Below the pieces are notes generated by a model that saw only the letters and a program-made list of their open reading frames with translations, made no database searches and was not told the origin of the DNA. 64,000 bases of DNA from Saccopteryx bilineata (lineage: Eukaryota; Chordata; Mammalia; Chiroptera; Emballonuridae), in NCBI RefSeq assembly GCF_036850765.1, contig NC_089494.1:56127809-56191808 (forward strand), read 5' to 3'. Below, one piece after another: positions 1 to 10,859 of the stretch. The first letter of the stretch is position 1. Every line of letters starts with the position of its first letter. A program made the position numbers and the translations under genes.

Positions 1-1942
1 GCAATACAGGGAACATACCTCAACATGATAAAAGCCATCTATGACAAACCCACAGCCAACATCATACTCAATGGGCAAAAATTAAAAGCAATACCCTTAA
101 GATCAGGAACAAGGCAGGGGTGCCCCCTTTCACCACTCTTATTTAACATAGTCCTGGAAGTCCTAGCCACAGCAATCAGACAAGAAGAAGAAATAAAAGG
201 CATTCAAGTTGGAAGAGAAGAAGTAAAACTATTGTTATTTGCAGATGATATGATATTGTATATAGAAAACCCTAAAGTCTCAGTCAAAAAACTACTGGAC
301 CTGATAAATAAATTCAGCAAAGTGGCAGGATATAAAATCAATACTCAGAAATCAGAAGCATTTTTATACACCAACAATGAACAGTCAGAAAGAGAAATTA
401 AGGAAACAATCCCCTTCACATTTAAAACCAAAAAAATAAAGTACCTAGGAGTAAACTTAACCAAGGAGACTAAAGACTTGTACTCGGAAAATTACAAAGC
501 ATTGATAAAAGAAATCAAGGAAGATACAAACAAGTGGAAGCATATACCGTGCTCATGGTTAGGAAGAATAAACATCATTAAAATGTCTATATTACCCAAA
601 GCAATCTATAAATTCAATGCAATACCAATTAAAATACCAATGACATACTTCAAAGATATAGAACACATATTCCAAAAATTTATATGGAACCAAAAGAGGA
701 CACGAATAGCCTCAGCAATCTTAAAAAAGAAGAATAAAGTGGGAGGTATCACACTTCCTGATATCAAGTTATACTACAAGGCCGTTGTACTCAAAACAGC
801 CTGGTACTGGCATAAGAACAGGCATATAGATCAATGGAACAGAACAGAGAACCCAAATAAACCCACAGTTCTATGGACAACTGATATTTGACAAAGGAGG
901 TAAGGAAATACAATGGAGTAAAGACAGCCTTTTTAACAAATGGTGTTGGGAAAATTGGACAGCTACCTGCAGAAAAATGAAACTAGATCACCAGCTTACA
1001 CCACTCACAAAAATAAACTCAAAATGGATAAAAGACTTAAATGTAGGCCGTGAAACCATAAGCATCTTAGAAGAAAACATAGGCAGTAAGCTCTCCGACA
1101 TCTCTCGGAGCAATGTATTTGCTGATTTATCTCCACGGGGAAGTGAAATAAAAGACAGGATAAACAAATGGGACTATATCAAACTAAAAAGCTTTTGCAC
1201 AGCTAAAGACAACAAGAACAGAATAAAAAGACAAACTAAACAATGGGAGAACATATTTGACAATACGTCTGATAAGGGGTTAATAACCAAAATTTATAAA
1301 GAACTTGTAAAACTCAACACCAGGAAGACAAACAACCCAATCCAAAAATGGGCAAAAGAGATGAATAGACACTTCTCCAAAGAGGACATACAGATGGCCA
1401 ATAGGCATATGAAAAAATGCTCAACATCACTAATCATTAGAGAAATGCAAATTAAAACCACAATGAGATATCACCTCACACCAGTCAGAAGGGCGCTCAT
1501 CAATAAAACAACACAGAGTAAGTGCTGGCGAGGATGTGGAGAAAAGGGAACCCTCCTGCACTGCTGGTGGGAATGCAGACTGGTGCAGCCACTGTGGAAA
1601 ACAGTATGGAGATTCCTCAAAAAACTGAAAATTGAACTGCCTTTTGACCCAGCTATCCCACTTTTAGGAATATACCCCAAGGACACCATATAACGGCTCG
1701 AAAAGGAGAAATGCACCCGCATGTTTGTGGCAGCATTGTTCACAATAGCAAAGATCTGGAAACAGCCCAAGTGTCCGTCAGAGGACGAGTGGATTAAAAA
1801 GCTTTGGTACATATATACTATGGAATACTACTCAGCCCTAAGAAATGATGACATCGGATCATTTACAATAACATGGATGGACCTTGACAACATTATACGG
1901 AGTGAAATAAGTAAATCAGAAAAAAAAAACAAACTAAGATGA
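1..1942 (+). pseudogene. L1 ORF2 C-terminal part (reverse transcriptase + Cys-rich tail), broken
   Basis: ORF2p nicks DNA and reverse-transcribes L1 RNA at the nick. The frame is open from base 1; the palm motif FADD lies at 238-249 and is intact. A 2-nt deletion near 854, judged against the copy at 3725-10124, shifts the frame so the first stretch ends at 891. The reading continues in the next frame from about 890, containing the C-terminal Cys/His cluster (C-x3-C-x7-H-x4-C pattern) at 1523-1576. An in-frame TAA at 1691-1693 interrupts it, and the same frame then resumes to 1942. Two lesions therefore separate the polymerase core from the Cys-rich tail. The endonuclease domain is outside the window. 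Confidence 0.93.
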
Positions 1943-2240
1943 ATCCATACATAGAAGGGACATAAAAATGAGACTCAGAGACATGAACAAGAATGTGATG
2001 GCAACAGGGGTGGGAGGTTGGGGGAGGGGGGAGGGGGTGAAGAAGGAGAGGGGTTTAGGGGAGGGGAGGGGCACAAAGAAAACCAGATAGAAGGTGACAG
2101 AAGACAATTTAACTTTGGGGGAGGGGTATACAGCACAATCAAATGTCAAAATAATCTAGAGATATTTTCTCTCAACATATGTACCCTGATTTATCAATGT
2201 CACTGCATTAAATTTAATAAATAAAATAAAATAAAATATA
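1943..2240 (+). other. L1 3' UTR with G-rich polypurine tract
   Basis: After the end of ORF2 the sequence becomes strongly purine-rich on the sense strand (about 2005-2085, many runs of three to six G), followed by an AT-rich stretch and a repeated AATAAA/ATAAA tail at 2217-2236. A G-rich 3' UTR tract able to form quadruplexes is a known trait of mammalian L1. The same tract appears as C-rich sequence in the two minus-strand copies (around 3795-3835 and 40335-40380). Confidence 0.8.
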
Positions 2241-2359
2241 CCTCACTCTAAAAAAAAAGAAATAGTAGAGCTGTAACTCCATAATTTTAGCAATATTAAT
2301 GAAACTAAATATAAAAAATTTTTAGTGTTTTTTTTTCAGAGAAGAAAGAAATTTTACTT

Positions 2360-2554
2360 TTTTAGATTTTATTTATTCATTTTTATTAGAGAAAGAGAGG
2401 GGGGAGAGAGAGAGAGGGAGAGATAGAGAACAGGGGGAGGAGCAGAAATCATCAACTCCCTTATGTGCCTTGACCAGGCAAGCCAAGGGTTTTGAATAGG
2501 CAACCTCAGCATTCCAGGTCGACGCTTTATCCACTGTGCTACCACAGGTCAGGC
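2360..2554 (-). mobile_element. SINE, type C (CCTGACC-headed), minus
   Basis: Reverse complement of the roughly 200-bp tRNA-derived SINE that occurs repeatedly here. The head (CCTGACCTGTGGT...) lies at the right end, a GA-rich body at 2390-2440 and a T-rich tail at the left. The flanks (about 2349-2358 and 2555-2568) are similar AT-rich strings, an imperfect TSD. The internal B-box-like segment is degraded, so this is an older copy. Confidence 0.85.
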
Positions 2555-2927
2555 CAGGAATTTTTCTTTTAAAGCAAATATTTTGAATCCCAGATCTATA
2601 GAGCCATCCACCAGTAGACTTCATGGAGTTTTTAAACCTCTTGAAATGGAATGCCTATGCATTTTCTAAAACAGATTCCATATCTTTCATCAGTTTCTTC
2701 AAGAGATTCACACTTGATGAAAGGTTATACACTACTGTCACAGAGGTCCTGAAGATACCCTTTTATTATTTGTCTAGAATTTTGATTTGTTGTTTAGTGT
2801 GTGTGTATGTGTTTGGTTTTGAATTGTTTGAGACCAAATAGTTTTGTTAATTGATGTTTCTCTCATATATGAGTTATTTTCCTGGATGACAGTTTGGGGT
2901 TGAAAGTTCTCTAAAGACTGAGTTTTT

Positions 2928-3289
2928 TATTTTTTATTTTCTTTAAGTGAAAGGAGAGGTAATAAAGAGACAGTCTCCTGCATGCACCTGGACCAGGATT
3001 TACCCAGGATCCCCTGTCTGGGGTCAATGCTCAAATCAACCAAGCTATCCTCAGTGCCTAAGGCCAATGCTCAGACCAACTGAGCAGTCCTCAGTGCTTG
3101 GGGCTGATGATCAAACCAATAAAGCCAGTGGCTGAAAGAGGGGAAGAGAGAGAGAATGGGGAGTGTGTGTGTGTGTGTGGGGGGGAGAAGCAGATGGTTG
3201 CTTTTCCTGTGTTCCCTGACTGAGGATCAAACCCAGGACATCTGCAGATTGGACTGATATACTATCCACTGAGCAAACTGGCCAGGGCC
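2928..3289 (-). mobile_element. SINE, type B (divergent CCCTGGCC-headed), minus
   Basis: The right end reads as the inverted tRNA-like head (ctggccagggc at 3278-3288), followed leftwards by the typical body and an AT-rich tail. Flanking strings AAGACTGAGTTTTT (2914-2927) and AAGATTCAGTTCTT (3290-3303) match at most positions and form a TSD. Base differences from the type A copies are many, so this is an older subfamily. A short GT run at 3163-3179 lies in the body. Confidence 0.8.
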
Positions 3290-3303
3290 AAGATTCAGTT
3301 CTT

Positions 3304-3708
3304 CACTGCAGTTGGTTTAGGTCATATAGAATGTTATTTCATTGAAATTCAATGGTCACTTTCTGTGCAAGATATTAGGATAAGAAAAGACAATGCAGGG
3401 TGGGAAGGGGACTAAATACTCATGATTCACTATAACTTTTGTATCATTCCTTAAATATGCCCAAGGTAATTGATTTCCTTCCTGTTGTCTATTATGATTA
3501 CTGCCATTATTCATCTTCCTTGGGACAAGTATATACATAAGAGGTTATAACAAGAGCATGGAGTGAGGACTGAAGGTTATAAGGCTGACTCCAGATCTAA
3601 GAAACAGGGTTTTGTCCTCCCACACTGCTGTCCTTGGTCCAGCCTCCCTGCTTCTTTTTAAAAGCCATGTCTCCTAATAGAGTGCTAAAATTGGGTTGGA
3701 AAGCTAGT
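3304..3708. other. Unique intergenic DNA, no feature recognised
   Basis: About 400 bases with ordinary AT-rich composition. No open frame of note, repeat or RNA gene could be recognised. It ends at the left TSD of the complete L1. Confidence 0.6.
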
Positions 3709-3844
3709 CCATTTCTTTTTCTTTTTTGATTAATTTTGATGGAGTGACATTGATAAAATTGTCTTCCGTCATCTTCTAACTGGTTTTCTTTGTGCCTCTC
3801 CCCTCCCCCAACCCCCTCCCTCTCCTCCCCACCACCCTGTAACC

Positions 3845-6800
3845 CCAACACTGTTCTCCATGTCTCTGAGTCTCATTTTTATGTTCCCACCTATGTATGG
3901 AATGATATAGTTCTTAGTTTTTTCTGATTTACTTATTTCGCTCAGTATAATGTTATCAAGGTCCATCCATGTTGTTGTAAATGATCCGATGTCATCATTT
4001 CTTATGGCTGAGTAGTATTCCGTAGTATATATATACCAAAGCTTTCTAATCCACTCGTCCTCTGATGAACACTTGGGTTGTTTCCAGATCTTTGCTATTG
4101 TGAACAATGCTGCCATAAACATGGGGGTGCATTTCTTCTTTTCAAACAGTGCTATGGTGTTCTTGGGGTATATTCCTAACAGTGTTATAGCTGGGTCAAA
4201 AGGCAGTTCGATTTTTAATTTTTTGAGGAATCACCATACTGTTTTCCACAGTGGCTGCACCAGACTGCATTCCCACCAGCAGTGCAGGAGGGTTCCCTTT
4301 TCTCCACATCCTCACCAGCACGTATTCTCTGTTGTTTTGTTGATGAGCACAATTCTGACTGGTGTGAGGTGATATCTCATTGTGGTTTTAATGTGCATTT
4401 CTCTAATGATTAGTGATGTTGAGCATTTTTTCATATGCCTATTGGCCATCAATATGTCCTCTTTGGAGAAATGTCTATTCATTTCTTTTGCCCATTTTTG
4501 GATTGGATTGTTTGTCCTCCTGGTATTAAGTTTTACAAATTCTTTATAAATTTTGGTTATTAACCCCTTATCAGATGCATTGTCAAATATATTCTTCCAT
4601 TGTGTAGTTTGTCTTTTTATTCTGTTCTTACTGTCTTTAGCTGTGCAGAAGCTTTTTAGTTTGATAAAGTCCCATTTGTTTATCCTGTCTTTTATTTCAC
4701 TTCCCCGTGGAGACAAATCGGCAAATATATTGCTGCGAGAGATGTCAGAGAGCTTACTGCCTATGTTTTCTTCTAAGATGCTTATGGTTTTACGGCTTAC
4801 ATTTAAGTCTTTTATCCATTTTGAGTTTATTTTTGGGAATGGTGTGAGTTGGTGGTTTAGTTTTATTTTTCTGCAGGTAGCTGTCCAATTTTCCCAACAC
4901 CATTTGTTGAAGAGGCTGTCTTTACTCCATTGTATGCTCTTACCTCCTTTGTCAAATATCAGTTGTCCATAAAAGAGTGGGTTTATTTCTGGGTTCTCAG
5001 TTCTGTTCCATTCATCTATGTGCCTGTTCTTATGCCAGTACCAGGCTGTTTTGAGTACAATGTCCTTATAATATAACTTGATATACGGAAGTGTGATACC
5101 TCCCACTTTATTCTTCCTTTTCAGGATTGCTGAGGCTATTTGTGTTCTCTTTTGGTTCCATATAAATTTTTGGAATATGTGTTCTATATCTTTGAAGTAA
5201 GTCATTGGTATTTTAATACATATTGCATTGAATTTATATATTGTTTTGGGTAATATAGACATTTTAATGATGTTTATTCTTCCTAACCATGAGCATGGTA
5301 TATGCCTCCACTTGTTTGTATCTTCCCTGATTTCTTTTATTAATGTTTTATAATTTTCCAAGTACAAGTCTTTAATCTCCCTGGTTAAGTATATTCCTAG
5401 GTACTTTATTTTTTTGGTTGCAATGGTAAAGGGGATTGATTCCTTAATTTCTTTTTCTGACAGTTCATTGTTAGTGTATAAAAATGCCTCTGATTTCTGA
5501 GTATTGATTTTATATCCAGCCACCTTGCTGAATTCATTTATCAGGTCTAGTAGTTTTTTTACTGTGACTTTAGGGTTTTCTATATACAATATCATATCAT
5601 CTGCAAATAATGATGGTTTTACTTCTTATTTTACAATTTTTCTTGTCTGATTGCTGTGGTTAGGACTTCCAGAACTATGTTGAATAAGAGTGGTGAAAGG
5701 GGGCACCCCTGCCGTGTTCCTGATCTTAAGGGGATTGCTTTTAATTTTTGCCCATTGAGTATGATGTTGGCTGTGGGTTTGTCATACATGTCCTTTATCA
5801 TGTTGAGGTATGCTCTCTGTATTTCCACTTTGCTGAGAGTTTTGATCATGAATGGGTGCTGGATTGTATAAAATACTTTTTCTGCATCTATTGAAATTAT
5901 CATATGGTTTTTCTCCTTCCTTTTGTTTATGTGATGAATCACATTGATTGATTTGCGAATATTGTACCAGCCTTGCCTCCCCAGAATAAATCCCACTTGA
6001 TCATGGTGTATGATTTTTTTCATATATTGCTGTATCCGGTTTGCTAATATTTTGTTGAGGATTTTAGCATCTAAATTCATCAGGGATATTGGCCTATAAT
6101 TTTCTTTCTTTGTGTTGTCTTTGCCTGGTTTTGGAATCAGAATTATGCTTGCCTCATAAAAGGAGTTTGGAAGTCTTCCTTCCTCTTGAATTTTTTGAAA
6201 TAGTTTGAGAAGAATAAGAGTTAGTTCTTTGAATATATGGTAGAATTTATTTGTGAAGCCATCAGGCCCAGGACTTTTCTTTTTTGGGAGCTTTTTGATA
6301 ACTGTTTTGATCTCATTTGTTGTAATTGGTCTGTTTAGGTTTTCTGATTCTTCCAGATTAATTTTTGGAAGATTATATGTTTCAAGGAATTTGTCCATTT
6401 CATCTAGGTTGTCTAGTTTTTTGGCCTAAAGTTCTTCATAGTATTTTCTTACAATATTTTGTATTTCTGTTGTGTCAGTTGTTATTTCTCCAATCTCTTT
6501 TCTAATTTTATTTATTTGAGTCCTCTCTCTTTTTTTCTTGGTGAGTCTCGTTAAAGGTTCATCGATCTTGTTTACCTTTTCAAAGAACCAGCTCCTGGTT
6601 TCATTGATCCTCTGTATTGTTTCTTTTGCCTCTATGTCATTTATTTCTGCTCTGATCTTTATGATTTCCTTCCTTCTACTGGCTCTGGGCTTTACTTGCT
6701 GTTCTTTTTCTAGTTCTTTTAGATGTAGTGTCAAGTAGTTTATTTGAACTTTTTCTAGCTTCTTGAGGTATGCCTGTAATGCTATGAACTTCTCTCTTAG

Positions 6801-7670
6801 TACTGCTTTTGCTGTGTCCCATAAATTTTGAGTTGATATATGCTCATTATTGTGTTTTTTCTAAGAATTTTTCAATTTCTTCTTTGATCTCATTGTTTAC
6901 CCATTCATTATTTAATAACATGCTATTTAGCTTCCAAGTGTTTGAGTATTTTTCAGTTTTTCTGTTGTGGTTGATTTCTAGTTTAATGCCATTATAATCA
7001 GAGAAAGTGCTAAATATGATTTCAATCTTCTTAAATTTGTTGAGACCACTTTTGTGCCCTAACATGTGATCTATTCTAGTGAATGTACCATGAGCGCTTG
7101 AAAAGAATGTATATTCTGCTGTTTTAGGGTAAAAGGTTCTGAAGATATCTATTAAATCAAGTTGATCTACTATGTTCATTAAGTCTGCTGTTTCTTTGTT
7201 AATTTTCTTTCTTGAGGATCTATCTAGTGATGTTAATGGGGTATTGAAATCCCCTACTATTATAGTATTGCTGTTGATCTCACCCTTTAAATTTATCAAA
7301 ATCTGCTTTATATATTTAGGTGCTCCTATATTAGGTGTGTAGATATTTATAATGGTTATATCCTCCTGTTGGATTGCTCCCTTTATCATTATGTAGTGAC
7401 CTTCTTTATCTCTAACTATAGTCTTTGTTTGAAGTCCATTTTGTCTGATATAAGTATACTACCCCAGCTTTTTTTTAATTTCCATTTGCATGAAATATTT
7501 TTTTCCATCCTTTTTTCTTCAGTCTATGTGCATCTTTTGATTTAAGGTGTGTCTCTTGTAGACAGCATATGTATGGGTCCTGTTTTCTTATCCATGCAGC
7601 TACCCTATGTCTTTTGATCGGATCATTTAATCCATTTACATTTAATTGATATGTAATTGTTTATTGCCAT
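3845..7670 (-). pseudogene. L1 ORF2 (endonuclease-reverse transcriptase), multiply broken
   Basis: Starts at the ATG at 7668-7670, 57 bases after the native ORF1 stop. The APE-type endonuclease spans about 7655-6990 (QETHL near 7550; GDFN in the open stretch 7389-6847). The RT follows, with FADD at 5596-5607, and the C-terminal Cys cluster lies around 4262-4320. Lesions visible: a small deletion just after the start (about 7640), a stop near 7475 with nearby indels, loss of one A in a homopolymer near 6855-6860, an in-frame TAG at 6426-6428, an indel plus stop at about 5605-5635 just before the catalytic FADD, and CGA to TGA at 4312-4314 inside the Cys motif. The C-terminal end is placed from the family's usual length of about 1,275 codons, so it is approximate. 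Confidence 0.92.
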
Positions 7671-7741
7671 TTTATTCTTAAAAACTGTATTCCTCTTTTG
7701 CTATATATTTTTTCCCCTTTGATTTGTTTACAACAGGTCTC

Positions 7742-8638
7742 TTAGTATTTCTTGCAGCCTTGGTTTGCTTGTAGTGAATTCCTTGAGGGTTTTTTTCCTG
7801 GAAAGCTTTTTATTTCTCCTTCAATTTTAAATGATAGCCTTGCTGGATAAAGTAGTCTTGGTTGTAGGCTCTTGTTCTGCATTACTTTGAATATTTCTTG
7901 CCATTCCCTTCTGGCCTGGATTGTTTCTGTTGAGAAGTCTGCAGTCATCTTTATGGAGGCTCCTTTGTAGGTGATAGTCTTTTTTTCTCTAGTGGCTTTT
8001 AATATTTTATCTTTATCACTTAGCTTTGGTATTTTAATTATGATGTGTCTTGGTGTTGATTTCTTTGGGTTTCTCCTTAATGGAGTTCTCTGTGCTTCCT
8101 GAACATGTGAGATGTCTTCCTGCCTTAATTGAGGGAAGTTTTCAGCTATGGTATGCTTGAATAAAGTCTCTATCCCTTGTTCTTTTTCTTCTTCTTCAGG
8201 AACCCCTATGAGGCAGATGTTATTTCTCTTCATGTTGTCACAGAGCTCTCTTAGAGTTTCCTCAGACTTTTTGAGTCTCTTTTCATTTTTCTGCTCTGCT
8301 TCTGTGCCTTTATTTATCGTGTCCTCTAACTCGCTGATTCGATTCTCCATTTCATCCATCCTGCTTTTAATTCCTTCCATTGTGTTCTTTATTTCAGATA
8401 CTGTATTTGTCATTTCTGACTGATTCTTTTTTATTATTTCAATGTCCTTTTTTATATCTGCTATCTCTTTATTTAGGTGTTCATAATGACCATCTATTGT
8501 TGTTCTAATATCCTTGAGCATCCTAACAATTGATATTTTAAACTCTGCATCTGGTAATTTAGTTATATCTGGTTTATTCAGACCCTTTTCTGGGGATTTC
8601 TCTTGGTTCATTTGTGTTGTATTTCTCTGCCTTTGCAT
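7742..8638 (-). CDS. L1 ORF1p, RNA-binding trimer protein (C-terminus frameshifted)
   Basis: ORF1p coats L1 RNA as a nucleic-acid chaperone. I place the start at the ATG at 8638 because the following residues (MQRQRN...) resemble ORF1 starts of other mammals; the frame stays open upstream to 8767 inside the 5' UTR. From 8638 the protein is 298 aa. Residues about 50-137 form a heptad-rich coiled coil (LNKEIADIKKDIEIIKK, RISELEDTI); about 138-230 an RRM (ICLIGVP and PRHIIIKI strands); from about 231 the C-terminal domain with the conserved ARREW and YPARLSF motifs. A run of seven A (plus-strand T run near 7790-7796) seems to have lost one base, because the shifted frame downstream encodes the usual ORF1 C-terminus ending at 7728. 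The last 16 residues are therefore abnormal. Confidence 0.9.
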   Translation of the reverse strand: MQRQRNTTQMNQEKSPEKGLNKPDITKLPDAEFKISIVRMLKDIRTTIDGHYEHLNKEIADIKKDIEIIKKNQSEMTNTVSEIKNTMEGIKSRMDEMENRISELEDTINKGTEAEQKNEKRLKKSEETLRELCDNMKRNNICLIGVPEEEEKEQGIETLFKHTIAENFPQLRQEDISHVQEAQRTPLRRNPKKSTPRHIIIKIPKLSDKDKILKATREKKTITYKGASIKMTADFSTETIQARREWQEIFKVMQNKSLQPRLLYPARLSFKIEGEIKSFPGKKPSRNSLQANQGCKKY

Positions 8639-10124
8639 TTTCTCTGTGTAAAAGAAGGTTTTGGCCACTGGAGTCCACTGGGTATTGCCTCTGTTCCCTA
8701 GGTATGATCTGTCTGCAGGCCTGCCACCCCTCTTCTGTTGCTGCCTAGGGCTTTTGAGGTTGGGCATTGCCGGTTCCTTCCCACTGGGGCTATTGCTGTG
8801 GTTTCCACCTCTCCTTCACAGGAGTGGCTGTGATCACGTGCTCGGGTGCACAAGCCTTGGTGGCCTTGGCCTTTGCCCCATCCTTGTGGGTGGTGTTATG
8901 CTCGGCCCTGAGGGCAATGGCGAGCACCTTTGTTCAGCTGCGGGTCTCTGCCTCTTTCCGGGCTTTCGCCCTGCCCTTGCAGGAGGAGCCTGCTTGTGGA
9001 ATGGCTGCTAGCCTTGTCTCTGCTCAGCTCAGTAGTGGAACTCCGCCTGTTCTGGGCTTTTGGCTCAACCCCTGCGGGAGCAACCAGCTCCCAAGCCTGG
9101 CCACAAGCCTCGGTTCTGCGGGCAGGGCAAGGCTGTGCTCCTGAGCCCTTGCTCAAGGACTGGTCTCCACCCCTTCCGGGGTTCCCGCCCTTCCCCTGCA
9201 GGCTGGATTACAGGCTGCCGGCAGCTGGGTTTGACCACTTTTGCATGTCCCCTCCTCCCCAGCCGGGCAAGACTGAGCTCACACCTGGGCCCAATGGTGG
9301 CCAGCTGGCTTCTGCCCTTGCCGACAGAACCACACCTCCATGTCTCGCCGCTGTCGCCTGCCCTCCAATGAGCCCTCAGCCATGTGGGGTACGGGCGCTG
9401 CAGCTCAGACCCTAACACACACTATTGTAGCCCCGAAAGCTCCGTCCTTCTAATCAACTCTGCTCTGAGTGCCGCGGGAGACCTTGTTTGGCTGGTGTCC
9501 TGCTTCCTTTTGCTGGTATTGCTGTTTCCGGGGGAAATATTCACTTCAGATATGGGGAGTGACTCGTCCCAGGGGTTAGGGTGGCTGTATCCCAAAATGT
9601 TTCTCCCTGTGCCTCCTAGATTACATTCTCTTCCTGATACTCCAGTTCTCTCTTCTCTTCCCATCCCCTGGAGCCCCAGGTGAGTGGTTGTAAGAGAGGT
9701 GTTTGCACGGTCCCTTTAAGAAGAATCTTGGGTCTGAGAAATCAGACTCTTTCTCACAAACAGTATCCTGACTTGTTTCCAGCTAAATATGCCCTTAAGC
9801 CTCTTCTATGGTCTGGGGCTGCAGGCTGGGGCTTTGTTCCTGGGATTCAGGACCCTTCCCTCTCTACTAAACTCACTTCCCACCACACGAGTCTCTCCCA
9901 GCTGCCGTTCACTCTGGGGAGCTGGGCAGCCCTCTCCACATTTCCACTTTTCCTACCAGTCTCGGTGTAGCTTCTTCAGTGTTCCTTGGTTGAAGAGTCA
10001 TCTTAGTTTAGTCCAAAGTTGTTTTTTCCAGATGATAGTTCTTAAAATTAGTTTGTAATCCACTTTGGTTCTGGGAGGTGGATGTTGGTACGTCTGTCTA
10101 CTCCAGCGCCATCTTGTCTTCTTC
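8639..10124 (-). promoter_or_regulatory. L1 5' UTR with internal promoter
   Basis: About 1.5 kb of GC-rich sequence between the 5' end and ORF1. In mammalian L1 this segment carries the internal RNA polymerase II promoter and an antisense promoter. The extreme 5' end (about 10095-10124) reads on the minus strand as ...AAGATGGCGCTGGAG..., which contains AAGATGGC, the core of a YY1-type site used by human L1 near its first bases. Several open frames of 90-160 codons here are by-products of GC-rich composition. CpGs are partly depleted, as expected after germline methylation. Confidence 0.8.
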
Positions 10125-10149
10125 CCATTTCTTTTTCTTTAAGAATTAT

Positions 10150-10585
10150 TTCTCCCCAACCTGTTCTCTGATCTCAAGCCATACTGACTTCCTTTTCGAC
10201 ACCAGACACTTTCCTGCCACAGAACCAATGGTTTTGCCTTTTCCCTTTGTCTAGAATGCTTTTCCCTCAGCACCAGAGCTCACTTTACCACTTCCTACAG
10301 ATTACTGTGCAAAAGTCACTTTCTCAGCAGGTTCTTCCCTAGTCACCCTAATATACTGAGTCCTACTAATTTCATATCTTTCTTTCCTGCTTTTTCTTTT
10401 TCTCTTTAACACATAACACTATCTTCACTATTCTATATCTTACTTATTCATGTGTTCTCTAGTGGATGTATGCTGCAGAATGTAAGTTCCATGAAGGCAG
10501 AAATAAATACCAAAATTATATTTTTAGGACAGTACCAACTCATTGCAGATACTTAATAAGTATTTTTGAGTCAACCATCCCAAGA
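10150..10585 (+). repeat. Ancient LINE L2, 3' end
   Basis: The order of weakly conserved phrases follows the L2 3' end: a Cys/Leu-coding-like pyrimidine-rich stretch, 'tgtctagaatgcttttccc' at 10248, 'gaatgtaagttccatgaaggcag' at 10477 and a terminal 'cttaataagtatttttgagt'. L2 died out before the placental radiation, so high divergence is expected. It directly abuts the L1 TSD, so the L1 landed beside or in it. Assigned from memory of the consensus. Confidence 0.65.
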
Positions 10586-10754
10586 TATTTGAGAATAAAA
10601 CTTGCTAATGAAAAAAGTACTCTATCACCTTACAACTCAGTTACTTTGTGACAGGCAACCAAACTAATGATGCAGGCTGGTTTAAGTGGTGCAATAGCCC
10701 CTATCAAAGCACTATGCCATAATTGTCAGCTCTAGACCATAACCTCTAAATTGG

Positions 10755-10853
10755 CTCTTCTCCTCACCAGATTGACTTCTTCAGGGGACTGAGGACTATG
10801 TCTTTAACTCTGAGATAAGGCCTGGAGCATAGAGCAGATGCTTAATAAATGTG
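10755..10853 (+). repeat. L2-like 3' end fragment
   Basis: 'ggggactgaggactatgtctttaac' followed by 'agagcagatgcttaataaatg' repeats the end-pattern of L2 (summary: stem, then day-count-like 'gcttaataaatg' terminal). Short and divergent. Confidence 0.45.
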
Positions 10854-10859
10854 GAGGAA

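Larger units (their letters stand above)
1..2240 (+). mobile_element. LINE-1 (L1), 3' half, enters from left edge
   Basis: This is a non-LTR retrotransposon running from the window edge through the reverse-transcriptase part of ORF2, the ORF2 C-terminus, a purine-rich 3' UTR and an (AATAAA)-like tail ending near 2240. It matches, in the opposite orientation, the 3' third of the complete L1 at 3725-10124, which identifies the family as the same young bat L1 lineage. The 5' part lies outside the window, so its full length, 5' TSD and age cannot be judged. The 3' flank begins with unique AT-rich DNA. Confidence 0.95.
3709..10140 (-). mobile_element. Complete LINE-1 with 16-bp target-site duplication
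   Basis: The element proper is 3725-10124 (6.4 kb), flanked by the perfect direct repeat CCATTTCTTTTTCTTT at 3709-3724 and 10125-10140. Reading on the minus strand it has a 5' end of the GGAAGAAGACAAGATGGCGC type, a GC-rich 5' UTR (10124-8639), ORF1 (8638-7742), a short spacer, ORF2 (7670 to about 3845) and a G-rich 3' UTR. The A-tail is short. A complete structure with an unmutated TSD means a fairly recent insertion, although ORF2 carries at least six lesions. The length is the usual 6-7 kb for mammalian L1. Confidence 0.96.

Noticed and set aside
1..1942. Reverse transcriptase as an endogenous retrovirus
   Set aside because: The FADD motif, absence of LTRs, gag/env and integrase, APE-type endonuclease in the complete copy, 3' A-tail and TSD identify LINE-1.
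8896..9683. Overlapping frames of 80-160 codons on both strands
   Set aside because: They lie in the L1 5' UTR, which is GC-rich. No homology to ORF1/ORF2 or to a known ORF0 could be recognised.
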